Shown piece after piece: positions 14,554-23,189 of a DNA stretch of 64,000 bases (positions within the stretch are counted from its first letter, which is position 1; every line of letters begins with the position of its first letter). The stretch is taken from positions 3,478,001 to 3,542,000 of the forward strand of contig NZ_CP113060.1 of assembly GCF_026625725.1 (NCBI RefSeq), written 5' to 3'. The notes beneath the pieces are model-generated. The model saw only the letters and a program-made list of their open reading frames with translations, was not told the origin of the DNA and ran no database searches. The position numbers and the translations under genes were made by a program. The stretch comes from Pseudomonas sp. SL4(2022) (lineage in GTDB: Bacteria > Pseudomonadota > Gammaproteobacteria > Pseudomonadales > Pseudomonadaceae).

Positions 14554-14796
14554 GCCATAGACGCGAAGTAACTCAGTGACGAGAATACCGTTAATTGCCA
14601 TGCCATTTAAATTTGCGTCTGTGATTGTAACGTTGCTTAAATCGACATTATTGAGTTTGGCCCCGGTTAACGAAACGTCGGTGAACGTTGAGCCAGAAAG
14701 GTTGACGTCATTGAATTTAGCGAGTTGCAGGTTTACGTCGTTGAAGCTCGCCTCAGGTAATGAGACTGCCTTAAATTCCGATAATTTTTTAGTCAC
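14548..14796 (-). CDS. Cassette c3: pentapeptide-repeat protein
   Basis: 82 residues, almost all built of degenerate A(D/N)LXX-type five-residue repeats: 'VNLQLAKFNDVNLSGSTFTD', then further 'AKLNNVDLSN' and 'ANLNGMAI' units, about ten coils in a row. Pentapeptide repeats fold as a right-handed quadrilateral beta helix. Longer members of the Qnr type protect DNA gyrase from quinolones, but this one is far shorter than Qnr (about 215 residues) and lacks its loops, so such a role is not supported. Cytosolic. Ends in attC3. Confidence 0.85.
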   Translation of the reverse strand: MTKKLSEFKAVSLPEASFNDVNLQLAKFNDVNLSGSTFTDVSLTGAKLNNVDLSNVTITDANLNGMAINGILVTELLRVYGA

Positions 14797-14817
14797 GTTG
14801 AACTCTCCATGTTTGGT

Positions 14818-14893
14818 GCCTAACGTTTGGTTAAGGGGCGGGCTTTAGCCCGTCCCAGCGAGCATAGCGAGCGATTTGAACCAATTGTTAGAC
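14818..14893 (-). repeat. attC2 (attC of cassette c2)
   Basis: 76-bp site from gcctaac to gttagac, repeat-family end. Confidence 0.93.
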
Positions 14894-15294
14894 GCTCGGA
14901 TGTACACATAATTTGAAGCACCGCATTCTTGCTTGTAACGCGTTGCGCGATGAACCTGGCGAAACGCAATAAATTTGATGTTTCGATGTAGCTGAAAACC
15001 CGCAATTTCAACGTGCCCCGATGGCAACCGGCGTAAGCACAGCAACCGCAAGACTAAACCCGAGAAAGACCCGAAAGCAATCGTGCGGCCTTGCGAACAA
15101 AAATGACGCAACGGATGAAACGCGATAAATCCAATGTTTGCAATGTAACGACCTGAACGCAGTGTTAAACAATGCCCAAAATATAACGGGCGTCAGTTCA
15201 GTAAATGCACATTTCAAACCGTGAAAACCTCGAAAGTAAACGTGCGTCTTTACGGGTGTACGCATTACAAAAAACAAGCTTTGGAAACATGAAC
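14894..15294 (-). repeat. Cassette c2: composite repeat-family cassette, copy 9
   Basis: About 400 bp instead of 240. The left part (to about 15020) matches the repeat family. A unique segment of about 90 bp follows, then a second, strongly diverged partial repeat (gaaacgcgataaatccaatg at about 15117, and a gttcagtaaa...ctcgaaagtaaac tail near 15190-15240). Frames present (14845-15111 and 15008-15277) are chance products of the fusion. It looks like two repeat units joined with loss of the attC between them. Confidence 0.78.
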
Positions 15295-15370
15295 GTCTAA
15301 CGTTTGGTTAAGGGGCGGGCTTTAGCCCGTCCCAGTGAGCGGAGCGAGCGGTTTGAACCAGTTGTTAGGT
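15295..15370 (-). repeat. attC1 (attC of the first cassette)
   Basis: 76-bp site from gtctaac to gttaggt, standard stem. Confidence 0.93.
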
Positions 15371-15376
15371 TTCTGT

Positions 15377-15730
15377 TTAGCCATGAAACCAAGACTTGGC
15401 GGACTGCGTGCGTAGCGCGAAGAAGAGAGCTAAACACACCAATGCCTCGGAAACGAATTGGGTTTGAATAACCCATGTCCATTGACCGTACTCGCTCGAA
15501 AATGGGCTGAAGAGAATGCTGATAAGTACCGCTACAACACAATATGTGGACAGCCAAGACAAAGTACCTGAACGACGCCGAGAGAAAGCCCAGATGAGCC
15601 AGATTAGCGATGCGTCGATTGCCATGGGAAGAAGAAATAGGAAGCTTTCCTCAACGATCGGAGCTAGGCATGCATGCATAACAAGCAGTATCGAAAGAGC
15701 AATGCAAAGGACGCGAATTGCTAGAGGCAT
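15377..15730 (-). CDS. Cassette c1: small multi-pass membrane protein, first cassette
   Basis: 117 residues with four hydrophobic segments (about 4-24, 29-49, 58-76 and 88-107), starting MPLAIRVLCIALSILL. Being next to attI it is the most recently inserted cassette and, if a Pc promoter is active, the most strongly expressed. The start lies about 10 bases from the attI crossover. No family recognised. Confidence 0.72.
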   Translation of the reverse strand: MPLAIRVLCIALSILLVMHACLAPIVEESFLFLLPMAIDASLIWLIWAFSRRRSGTLSWLSTYCVVAVLISILFSPFSSEYGQWTWVIQTQFVSEALVCLALFFALRTQSAKSWFHG

Positions 15731-15740
15731 AGAGTTTGAA

Positions 15741-15771
15741 ACCTAACTATAAATAGACACCAATTGGTGTC
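15741..15771 (-). other. attI: attI recombination site with adjacent 16-bp palindrome
   Basis: The core site acctaac (15741-15747; GTTAGGT on the minus strand) marks the junction between the first cassette and the integrase region. It is followed by a perfect palindrome, gacaccaattggtgtc (15756-15771), which would place integrase- or regulator-binding half-sites beside the crossover. Extent on the intI side is uncertain because attI sites vary among integrons. Confidence 0.8.
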
Positions 15772-15790
15772 GTGACGTGTTTTGGGATTT

Positions 15791-15876
15791 GGTGGATAAC
15801 ATTCTTGTCCGGTCCGGTGGTGCCGTCTAGGCTGAGGGTTGCTGCTAGGAATTGGCTGAAAGGGGAGTTATCCACC
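15791..15876 (+). promoter_or_regulatory. Inverted repeat in the intI leader, next to the start codon
   Basis: ggtggataac at 15791-15800 is perfectly complementary to gttatccacc at 15867-15876, which ends at the base before the intI ATG and touches its ribosome binding site (aaaggggag, 15859-15867). The two could pair in mRNA and limit translation. Each arm also contains TTATCCACC, one base from a DnaA box. Either role is inference. Confidence 0.45.
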
Positions 15877-16842
15877 ATGGATGGAAAGCCACGCTTGCTT
15901 GATCAGGTTCGTGAGCAGACTCGTCTGAAACACTACTCGATTCGTACGGAACACGTCTATTGCGAATGGGTAAAGCGCTTTATTCGCTTTAACAGTTATC
16001 GGCATCCGCAAGAAATGGGTGCGGTAGAGGTGGAGGCATTTCTATCAGATTTGGCACTACGGAAGAATGTCTCGGCCTCAACGCAAAATCAGGCGCTTGC
16101 GGCGTTGCTGTTTCTTTACAAACAGGTCCTTAAACTGGATTTACCCTGGTTAGGTGATGTGGTGCGGGCAAAGAAGCCAAGCCGTTTACCGGTTGTGTTG
16201 AGTGTTTCCGAGGTGCAGCAAATATTGGGCAATTTAGAGGGCGAGGTTGGGTTGGCTGCGCATCTGCTTTATGGTTCCGGTATGCGCTTGATGGAAGTAA
16301 TGCGTTTGCGAGTAAAAGATGTCGACTTTCCGCGCGGTGAAATTTTGGTCCGCGATGGCAAGGGTATGAAGGATCGGGTGACGGTGTTGCCGCGTCGCCT
16401 GGTTGAGCCGCTCAAGCAGCACCTGGCGTTGGTCAGGGCGCGTCATAACGCTGAGCTGAAAATGGGGCGTGGTGATGTTTATCTGCCTTTTGCTTTGGAG
16501 CGTAAGTATCCGAATGGTCCGTGGGAGTGGGGGTGGCAGTATGTATTTCCGGCCCCGGGACTTTCGGTTGATCCGCGCAGTGGCAAATCGCGTCGGCATC
16601 ATTTGGACGAGAAGCGCGTGCAACGCGCGTTCAAGTTTGCATTGAGGCGCAGCGGTATTGTGAAGCTGGCAACGCCGCATACGTTACGGCATTCCTTTGC
16701 TACGCATTTGTTGGAATCTGGCCAGGATATTCGCACAGTGCAGGAGTTGCTGGGCCACTCCGATGTGAAAACGACCATGATCTATACCCATGTGCTCAAT
16801 CGTGGTGGGCTTGCGGTGTTGAGTCCGCTGGATAGGGTCTGA
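15877..16842 (+). CDS. intI: Integron integrase IntI
   Basis: 321-residue tyrosine recombinase that joins cassettes at attI and excises them through attC sites folded from single strands. The catalytic residues are all present: Arg137 (GSGMRLME), Lys161 region (DGKGMKDR), His268 and Arg271 ([12 protein letters not shown]), His294 ([10 protein letters not shown]) and Tyr303 (TMIYTHV). Between 200 and 250 it has the extra segment found only in integron integrases ([15 protein letters not shown]...WGWQYVFP...[12 protein letters not shown]). The ATG at 15877 is preceded by aaaggggag at good distance; a longer frame from a GTG at 15772 would start inside attI and is not favoured. No LexA-type box is evident upstream. 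The gene is intact and probably functional. Confidence 0.96.
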   Translation: MDGKPRLLDQVREQTRLKHYSIRTEHVYCEWVKRFIRFNSYRHPQEMGAVEVEAFLSDLALRKNVSASTQNQALAALLFLYKQVLKLDLPWLGDVVRAKKPSRLPVVLSVSEVQQILGNLEGEVGLAAHLLYGSGMRLMEVMRLRVKDVDFPRGEILVRDGKGMKDRVTVLPRRLVEPLKQHLALVRARHNAELKMGRGDVYLPFALERKYPNGPWEWGWQYVFPAPGLSVDPRSGKSRRHHLDEKRVQRAFKFALRRSGIVKLATPHTLRHSFATHLLESGQDIRTVQELLGHSDVKTTMIYTHVLNRGGLAVLSPLDRV

Positions 16843-17084
16843 GTTGAGCCGAGTGTGTGGGGGTTAGGTTTATTCCGTGCATTGGCTGCGTTAAAATTTT
16901 GGCGCTATTTATGTGACGCCCGGCCTTGGCTGGGCGTCATGCTGTCAGTCCGGGTTAAGCCTGGCGCTTGATTCCTTTCTATCTTTCCGCCGAGCCCTCG
17001 GTGGTTCTGTCCAGACGCGCTGCAACAACAATAACTCCAGCTGCTGATTTGGCTTTTGATACGTACGTTGGAGATATGCCGTTT

Positions 17085-19007
17085 ATGAATACCTGGTTTG
17101 CCAATATCAGCGTAACCCGCAAGTTGCTGATAGGTTTTGGTGTTGTGCTGGCGATGACGGTGCTGATGGCCTGGACGGGCTGGAGTGGTTTGGGCAGCGT
17201 GATTCAGCGCGCCAATTGGATGAGCGACATCACTTACCTGAACAGCAGTCTCACTAACCTGCGCATTGCCCGTTTGCAGTACATGATTGCCAACGGTGAT
17301 TTGCCTACGGCCGAGCGTTTGCAGTCGACCCTGAGTACTTATATCGCCAAGCAGGAGGCATTGCAGGCGTCGTTCAAGAACCCGGTCAATTTGGCATTAC
17401 TCAAGCAGCAGGGTGCCATTAACGATGATTATCAAGTTTCCCTGAATGCCATGAAAGCGGCCTACAAAGACGTCAGTGCTGCCAATGCCATGTTGGCGCG
17501 TACGGCAGATGAGGCTGTTGAACAGATTCGCCAGATCATGGCCGGGGTGGTGCAGTTACCAGAGTTTGATCCGCAGCGTTTTGTTCAGTATCAGGCGATC
17601 ACTGATAGCCGTGCGGAGCTGCTGCAGGTTCAGCATCTGGTCAGTCTTTACAGTGATAATGCGAATCCCGGTAATGAGTCGGCAATGATTCAGGGGGTTG
17701 AGGCGATCATGGCTGGGCTGGCGGATCTGGATCGGGCATTTGCCGGGTCGCAGCAGGCCGCTGTATTGCAGATTGAGCGTACGCTGGCGCAATACCGGGA
17801 CGCGGTGTTGGCGCTGCGTAATGCCACGCAGGCCATTGCGCGTACGCGTCAGGAAATGACCGTGCAGGGCGCTGAAATTGTCAAAATCAGCGATGAGCTA
17901 TACAGCTTTCAGCTTGATCGCCTGGCCGTCGAGAGTGCGGCGGCGCGCTACCTGCAGTTGGCGGCTACTGCGTTGGCCTTGTTACTTGGTCTGCTGGCGG
18001 CTTGGTTGATCACACGGCAAATCATTCGTCCGCTGCGTGCAACCTTGTCGGATGTCGAGCGCATTGCCAGTGGCGATCTGACGCCGGGTTCTGTTGTGGT
18101 GCGTCAGGATGAGCTGGGTGTGTTGCAGCAGGGTGTGCAGCGCATGGGCAGCACCTTGCGTGAGTTGATTGGCGGGATTCGCGATGGGGTCAGCCAGATC
18201 AGCAGTGCTGCCGAAGAACTGTCCGCCGTAACCGCGCAGACCAGTGCGGGGGCCAACAACCAGAAAAGTGAAACTGATCAAGTGGCCACTGCCATGCACG
18301 AAATGTCCGCCACGGTGCAGGAGGTTGCGCGCAATGCCGAGCAGGCGTCTCGCGCGGCCACTGACGCTGATATTGAAGCGCGCAATGGCGACAAGGTGGT
18401 GGCGCAGGCCATTGCTCAGATTGAGCGTCTGGCTGATGAGGTCGGGCGCTCTACGGGTGCCATGAGTGCCCTGCAGCAAGAAAGTCAGAAGATTGGCAGT
18501 GTCATGGATGTCATCAAGGCTGTGGCGGAGCAGACGAACCTGCTGGCACTCAACGCGGCTATTGAGGCGGCGCGAGCGGGTGAAGCGGGTCGAGGTTTTG
18601 CGGTGGTCGCAGATGAGGTGCGTGGTTTGGCGCAACGCACACAGAAGTCCACTGAGGAGATCGAGGGCTTGGTTGCTGGGCTGCAGAATGGTACGCAACA
18701 GGTGGCCAGCATCATGTTGAGCAGCCGTACCCTGACGGACAGCAGTGTTGAGTTGACTCGTCGCGCGGGTGATTCGCTGGAAAGCATTACCCGTACAGTG
18801 TCGAATATTCAGTCGATGAATCAGCAGATTGCGGCGGCGGCTGAGCAGCAAAGTGCGGTGGCTGAAGAGATCAGTCGCAGCATTATCAGCGTGCGGGATG
18901 TGTCTGAGCAGACGGCGTGTGCCAGTGATGAGACCGCTCGTGCCAGTGTTGAGTTGGCGCGTTTGGGTAACCAATTGCAGATGATGGTGAGCCGTTTCCG
19001 TGTGTAG
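17085..19007 (+). CDS. Methyl-accepting chemotaxis protein
   Basis: 640 residues. A first membrane segment (about 15-36) is followed by a long all-helical periplasmic region of about 250 residues, a second membrane segment (about 285-310, [19 protein letters not shown]), a HAMP domain and the signalling domain with the invariant hairpin tip '[19 protein letters not shown]'. The size and helical character of the sensor fit the HBM type (as in P. putida McpS), which binds organic acids; that is inference. I chose ATG 17085 because ggaga lies about ten bases upstream; ATG 17076 is too close to it. No CheR/CheB-binding pentapeptide is seen at the end. It sits between intI and rimO and is followed by a strong terminator. 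Confidence 0.93.
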   Translation: MNTWFANISVTRKLLIGFGVVLAMTVLMAWTGWSGLGSVIQRANWMSDITYLNSSLTNLRIARLQYMIANGDLPTAERLQSTLSTYIAKQEALQASFKNPVNLALLKQQGAINDDYQVSLNAMKAAYKDVSAANAMLARTADEAVEQIRQIMAGVVQLPEFDPQRFVQYQAITDSRAELLQVQHLVSLYSDNANPGNESAMIQGVEAIMAGLADLDRAFAGSQQAAVLQIERTLAQYRDAVLALRNATQAIARTRQEMTVQGAEIVKISDELYSFQLDRLAVESAAARYLQLAATALALLLGLLAAWLITRQIIRPLRATLSDVERIASGDLTPGSVVVRQDELGVLQQGVQRMGSTLRELIGGIRDGVSQISSAAEELSAVTAQTSAGANNQKSETDQVATAMHEMSATVQEVARNAEQASRAATDADIEARNGDKVVAQAIAQIERLADEVGRSTGAMSALQQESQKIGSVMDVIKAVAEQTNLLALNAAIEAARAGEAGRGFAVVADEVRGLAQRTQKSTEEIEGLVAGLQNGTQQVASIMLSSRTLTDSSVELTRRAGDSLESITRTVSNIQSMNQQIAAAAEQQSAVAEEISRSIISVRDVSEQTACASDETARASVELARLGNQLQMMVSRFRV

Positions 19008-19017
19008 CCGTTGAATG

Positions 19018-19045
19018 AAAACGCCCCGCAATGCGGGGCGTTTTT
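19018..19045 (+). terminator. Rho-independent terminator after the chemoreceptor
   Basis: aaaacgccccgcaatgcggg gcgttttt: an 8-bp GC stem with T run, placed between convergent chemoreceptor and rimO genes, usable in both directions. Confidence 0.85.
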
Positions 19046-19070
19046 GTGAGGTGGGCCAATATCGGTTGGA

Positions 19071-20393
19071 TTAGACCCGCTCGGCCCACATGTCGTATTC
19101 GTCGGCATCGACGATGCGCACGCGGACTTTTTCGCCCGGCGTGAGATTGGTGCTGGCGATAAACACGCTGCCGTCGATTTCCGGGGCGTCGGCATAGCAG
19201 CGGGCGACTGCACCTTGGTCGTCGACTTCATCAATCAGCACGTCCATTTCCTTGCCGACCTTGAGTTGCAGGCGGGCGGTGCTGATGGCTTGCTGGTGGG
19301 CCATGAAACGGTCCCAGCGATCCTGTTTGACGTCATCGGGTACCGGGTTGTCGAGCAGGTTGGCCGGCGCGCCCTCTACCGGCGAGTACTGGAAGCAGCC
19401 TACGCGGTCGAGTTGGGCTTCGCTCAGCCAGTCGAGCAGGTATTGGAAGTCTTCTTCGGTTTCGCCGGGGAAGCCGACAATAAAGGTCGAGCGAATGGTC
19501 AGTTCCGGGCAGATTTCGCGCCAGGCTTTGATACGCGCCAGGGTTTTGTCTTCAAAGGCCGGGCGCTTCATGGCCTTGAGCACTTTCGGGCTGGCGTGCT
19601 GGAAGGGGATGTCCAGGTACGGCAGGATCTTGCCGGCGGCCATCAGTGGGATCAGCTCGTCGACGTGCGGGTAGGGGTAAACATAGTGCAGGCGCACCCA
19701 CACGTCCATGCTGGAGAGCGCCTCACACAGTTCGGTCATGCGGGTTTTCACCGGCTGGCCGTTCCAGAAGTCGGTCTTGTACTTCATGTCCACGCCGTAG
19801 GCGCTGGTGTCCTGAGAAATCACCAGCAGTTCTTTGACGCCGGCTTTGACCAGGCGCTCGGCTTCGCTGAGCACTTCGCCAACCGGGCGGCTGACCAGCT
19901 TGCCGCGCATCGACGGGATGATGCAGAAGCTGCAGCTGTGGTTGCAGCCTTCGGAAATCTTCAGGTAGGCGTAGTGGCGCGGGGTGAGTTTGATGCCCTG
20001 GGGTGGCACCAGGTCGATCAGCGGGTTGTGATCCTGGCGCGGTGGTACGACTTCATGCACGGCGTTGACCACTTGCTCATACTGCTGCGGGCCGGTCACC
20101 GAGAGCACGCTGGGGTGTACGTCGCGGATGCTGCCTTCTTCGACGCCCATACAGCCGGTGACAATCACCTTGCCGTTTTCCTTGATCGCTTCGCCGATCA
20201 CTTCCAGGGACTCAGCTTTGGCACTGTCAATAAAGCCGCAGGTGTTGACCACTACAACGTCGGCATCTTGGTAGGTCGGCACGACCTCGTAGCCTTCCAT
20301 GCGCAACTGGGTGAGGATGCGCTCGGAGTCCACCAGGGCCTTGGGGCAGCCAAGTGATACAAAGCCGACTTTCGGCGTGGCGGGGGTGGACAT
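19071..20393 (-). CDS. rimO: Ribosomal protein S12 methylthiotransferase RimO
   Basis: 440 residues, usual length. It is a radical-SAM enzyme with two iron-sulfur clusters that adds a methylthio group to an aspartate of ribosomal protein S12. The N-terminal MTTase domain carries Cys16, Cys52 and Cys81; the radical-SAM domain has C150-x3-C154-x2-C157 in '[10 protein letters not shown]'; a TRAM domain closes the protein (from about 375). The start '[18 protein letters not shown]' fits the family. It stands alone, convergent to the chemoreceptor. Confidence 0.96.
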   Translation of the reverse strand: MSTPATPKVGFVSLGCPKALVDSERILTQLRMEGYEVVPTYQDADVVVVNTCGFIDSAKAESLEVIGEAIKENGKVIVTGCMGVEEGSIRDVHPSVLSVTGPQQYEQVVNAVHEVVPPRQDHNPLIDLVPPQGIKLTPRHYAYLKISEGCNHSCSFCIIPSMRGKLVSRPVGEVLSEAERLVKAGVKELLVISQDTSAYGVDMKYKTDFWNGQPVKTRMTELCEALSSMDVWVRLHYVYPYPHVDELIPLMAAGKILPYLDIPFQHASPKVLKAMKRPAFEDKTLARIKAWREICPELTIRSTFIVGFPGETEEDFQYLLDWLSEAQLDRVGCFQYSPVEGAPANLLDNPVPDDVKQDRWDRFMAHQQAISTARLQLKVGKEMDVLIDEVDDQGAVARCYADAPEIDGSVFIASTNLTPGEKVRVRIVDADEYDMWAERV

Positions 20394-20531
20394 GGCGTTA
20401 ACCTCGGGCGTGTACGGATGGATGCTGGGCGCTGGGGGCGCCTCTGATCAAAAAGTGCGCAATTCTAGCGGCGGCGCTGGCAATTGACCAGCGCTGAGCG
20501 TCGCCTTGATGGAGTCGGTTGCGGGGCTGAG

Positions 20532-21083
20532 TCAGGACTGCTTGCTAGGCAGGATGCGCGTCAAGGTGTTGTCGCGCACGACAAAATGGTGGAGCAACCC
20601 AGCGGCGGCGTGCAGGCCGATCAGCCAGTATCCGGCGCTGCCGGCCAGTTCATGCCATTCCTTTATCGTGCCAGTCAGGTCCGGGTTTTTGCCGACCAGG
20701 GGTGGCAACTCCAGGCCAAAGAATGGGATGGGTTTGCCGGCTGCGCTGAGGATCAACCAGCCGGCCAGCGGTGCGCCGATCATCAGGCCGTAGAGTGCCA
20801 GGTGCATCAGTTTTGCCGGGATGGCTTGCCAGCTGGGCAGTGCGGGTTGGATTGTCGGTGTTGGGGCGATTGTACGGGCCAGCAGGCGCAGCCAGACCAG
20901 GGCGAAGACAGCGAGGCCGAGCATGAAGTGCCACTGCTTGAGCAGTTCGCGAGTATCGCTGCCTTTGGGGAAATTGCCTTTGAGTTCGATGCAGGCGTAG
21001 ACGCCGGCAATCAGAATCAGCATCAGCCAATGCAAGGCGATGGACAGGCTGCCGTAACGTGATTCGGTATTTTTCCAAGACAT
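20532..21083 (-). CDS. Cytochrome b561
   Basis: 183 residues, four membrane helices. Histidines expected to bind two b-type hemes are in helix I (SIALHWLML), helix II (LKQWHFMLG), helix III region (MHLALYGLM) and helix IV (GLHAAAGLLHHF). The family transfers electrons in the inner membrane, including superoxide:ubiquinone oxidoreductase activity described for E. coli CybB. Ends with a typical 'NTLTRILPSKQS' tail. A gap of about 140 bp separates it from rimO on the same strand. Confidence 0.93.
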   Translation of the reverse strand: MSWKNTESRYGSLSIALHWLMLILIAGVYACIELKGNFPKGSDTRELLKQWHFMLGLAVFALVWLRLLARTIAPTPTIQPALPSWQAIPAKLMHLALYGLMIGAPLAGWLILSAAGKPIPFFGLELPPLVGKNPDLTGTIKEWHELAGSAGYWLIGLHAAAGLLHHFVVRDNTLTRILPSKQS

Positions 21084-21182
21084 GGTGGTGTGGGCTCCGG
21101 GGCGGTAAGTGAGGATCGGCTCCAGTTTAGACAGGCTGGCCGAAAGCCTTGTTGCGCCTGATCACTTAAATCACGCACAAAC

Positions 21183-21212
21183 AAAAAGGCCACTCGATTG
21201 AGTGGCCTTTTT
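21183..21212 (-). terminator. Terminator of tRNA-fMet copy nearest cytochrome b561
   Basis: aaaaaggccactcgattgag tggccttttt: 9-bp stem with T run on the minus strand, just after the tRNA 3' end. Confidence 0.85.
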
Positions 21213-21219
21213 GAGTATC

Positions 21220-21296
<77 letters not shown>

Positions 21297-21379
21297 CCGG
21301 CCATTCTATATGGAAATCGCGTGCTGTCAACAAAATAGTGTTTTTAATCAAATGCTTAGCTTGTTTATTTGGTGGAAAC

Positions 21380-21410
21380 AAAAAAGGCCACTCGATTGAG
21401 TGGCCTTTTT
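21380..21410 (-). terminator. Terminator of the middle tRNA-fMet
   Basis: Same 9-bp hairpin and T run as the neighbouring copies. Confidence 0.85.
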
Positions 21411-21417
21411 GAGTATC

Positions 21418-21494
<77 letters not shown>

Positions 21495-21577
21495 CCGGCC
21501 ATTCTATACATCAATGGTCTTTTGTCAATTGATTAGTGGCGTTTAATCAATAACTTAAATAGCTGTGCTGCGGAAAC

Positions 21578-21607
21578 AAAAAGGCCACTCGAATGAGTGG
21601 CCTTTTT
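21578..21607 (-). terminator. Terminator of the first tRNA-fMet
   Basis: aaaaaggccactcgaatgag tggccttttt; same stem with one loop base changed. Confidence 0.85.
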
Positions 21608-21614
21608 GAGTATC

Positions 21615-21691
<77 letters not shown>

Positions 21692-21884
21692 GCGGCAATT
21701 CTAGCGGCAAAAAGTTTTGTGTCAACCTAAAATTTCATGGAAGTCTTTTTTATTCAGTCGCTTAGCCTGGTAGCCCCCGCTGGGGTTTAGAGCGAACCTG
21801 CTTGTTAGCCTGGCGCGTTTATCGGCGTAGCCCACAACCTAGAGGTTGGGCTAGAGTCCGTGGCCATTGAAGAGGAGCGACACC

Positions 21885-22100
21885 ATGAGTAGTGAATGCA
21901 ACAGCTGTGGTGCCCAGGTGACAACCGGTGACAAGACTTGTCCCGGTTGCGGGACGGCTGTGGCGCCCAAGACCAAGCTGGTACCCCTTGCGGCTTTTAT
22001 GTTGATTGTCATCCTGATCATTCAGTCCTACATCAGTAAGCCGGATGAAAGCGCGCCGCAGGCAAAACCTGCGGCGCCAGTCAGTGCGGCTGAACAGTAA
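21885..22100 (+). CDS. Small zinc-ribbon membrane protein
   Basis: 71 residues starting MSSECNSCGAQ. The N-terminus has two CxxC pairs (CNSC at 5-8 and CPGC at about 20-23) that make a zinc ribbon, followed by one membrane segment (about 38-57) and an Ala/Pro-rich tail. GAGGAG lies about nine bases before the ATG. An in-frame ATG 18 bases upstream has no ribosome binding site. Function unknown. It is 18 bp from dinB and probably co-transcribed with it. Confidence 0.85.
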   Translation: MSSECNSCGAQVTTGDKTCPGCGTAVAPKTKLVPLAAFMLIVILIIQSYISKPDESAPQAKPAAPVSAAEQ

Positions 22101-22118
22101 GCGGCAGCTGATTGGGCG

Positions 22119-23189
22119 ATGAACAGCCGCAAGATTATCCACGTCGATTGCGATTGTTTTTACGCGGCAATCGAGATGCGCGATGACCCGAGCCTGGCCG
22201 CTAAACCGCTGGCGGTAGGCGGCTCGGCTGAACGGCGTGGGGTGATTGCAACCTGTAACTATGAGGCGCGTAGTTATGGTGTGCGCTCGGCGATGCCCTC
22301 TGGGCAGGCACTGAAGTTGTGTCCTGACCTGGTAATCGTCAAGCCGCGGATGGATGCCTATAAGGCGGTGTCGCGAGAAATTCAGGCGATCTTTCGCGAT
22401 TACACCGAGCTGATCGAGCCCCTGTCGCTGGATGAGGCTTATCTTGATGTCAGCGACAGTCCGCATTTTGCGGGTAGCGCCACGCGCATCGCTCAGGATA
22501 TTCGCCGGCGGGTTTCGCAGGAGCTGCATATCACCGTTTCAGCGGGCGTGGCGCCTAACAAGTTTCTCGCCAAGATCGCCAGCGACTGGAGAAAACCTAA
22601 CGGCCTGTTTGTGATTACTCCAGATCAGGTTGAGGATTTTGTGGCCGGCCTGCCCGTGACTAAATTGCATGGTGTGGGCAAGGTCACGGCTGACAAGCTT
22701 GGACGGTTGGGCATTCGTACCTGCAGCGACCTGCGCGAGTGGAACAAGCTGGCGTTGGTCAAGGAGTTCGGCAGCTTTGGCGAGCGGCTGTGGGGGTTGG
22801 CGCGTGGTATTGATGAGCGCGTGGTACATAACGACAGTCGGCGCCAGTCGGTCAGTGTGGAGAACACCTTCGATAAGGATCTGCCAGATCTGACGGCGTG
22901 CCTGCAGCAACTTCCCGCACTGCTGGAACAGTTGGCGACTCGTATGCTGCGGCTGGATGAGAGCTATCGTCCTGACAAGCCCTTCGTCAAGATCAAGTTC
23001 CACGACTTTAGCCAAACCACGCTGGAGCAGGCTGGAGCCAGCCGAGACTTGCCCAGTTACACGCGCTTGCTAAGCGCAGCGTTTGCCCGCGGTAACAAAC
23101 CTGTGCGTCTTCTGGGGGTTGGCGTGCGTTTGCACGATTGGCGTGGCAGGCATGAGCAATTGGACTTGTTTACGTCTGATTTAACCTAA
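22119..23189 (+). CDS. dinB: DNA polymerase IV (Y family)
   Basis: 356 residues, typical length. Error-prone polymerase for translesion synthesis. The palm motifs are 'HVDCDCFYAAIEM' (metal-binding Asp) and 'LSLDEAYLDV' (Asp-Glu pair); an HhH region follows (LHGVGKVTADKLGRLG) and the little-finger domain ends in a short 'EQLDLF' clamp-binding motif near the C-terminus. ATG at 22119 follows the zinc-ribbon gene closely. I see no LexA box directly in front. Its last bases overlap the end of the convergent cytochrome c gene. Confidence 0.96.
   Translation: MNSRKIIHVDCDCFYAAIEMRDDPSLAAKPLAVGGSAERRGVIATCNYEARSYGVRSAMPSGQALKLCPDLVIVKPRMDAYKAVSREIQAIFRDYTELIEPLSLDEAYLDVSDSPHFAGSATRIAQDIRRRVSQELHITVSAGVAPNKFLAKIASDWRKPNGLFVITPDQVEDFVAGLPVTKLHGVGKVTADKLGRLGIRTCSDLREWNKLALVKEFGSFGERLWGLARGIDERVVHNDSRRQSVSVENTFDKDLPDLTACLQQLPALLEQLATRMLRLDESYRPDKPFVKIKFHDFSQTTLEQAGASRDLPSYTRLLSAAFARGNKPVRLLGVGVRLHDWRGRHEQLDLFTSDLT

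Larger units (their letters stand above)
1..16842 (-). mobile_element. Chromosomal integron: intI, attI and a 35-cassette array (left end outside window)
   Basis: An integrase gene on the plus strand is followed leftwards by attI and then 34 regularly spaced attC sites. Between them lie short genes that all read on the minus strand, away from intI, as expected when cassettes are inserted at attI. Each attC begins and ends with core sites of the form RYYYAAC / GTTRRRY and has an imperfect palindrome between. Cassettes run from about 315 to 700 bp. The array is still running at position 1, so its full size is unknown. Gene composition is clearly more AT-rich and more heterogeneous than the core genes to the right. 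Cassettes are numbered c1 (next to attI) to c35. Confidence 0.97.

Noticed and set aside
14548..14796. Qnr-type quinolone protection protein
   Set aside because: Pentapeptide repeats are present but the protein is only 82 residues and lacks the loops and length of Qnr.
346..15370. Regular repeats resembling a CRISPR array
   Set aside because: Units are 67-77 bp palindromes with conserved recombination cores, separated by 240-630 bp genes. They are attC sites, not CRISPR repeats.
15772..15876. Extended intI beginning at GTG 15772
   Set aside because: It would start inside attI and add 35 residues without family similarity; ATG 15877 has a good ribosome binding site and gives the normal integrase N-terminus.
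17982..19031. 349-codon minus-strand frame opposite the chemoreceptor
   Set aside because: Shadow frame rich in Leu, Thr and His, crossing the terminator; no support.
19215..20357. 380-codon plus-strand frame opposite rimO
   Set aside because: Shadow of rimO; composition (His, Val, Gly, Asp rich) is typical of antisense frames in GC-rich genes.
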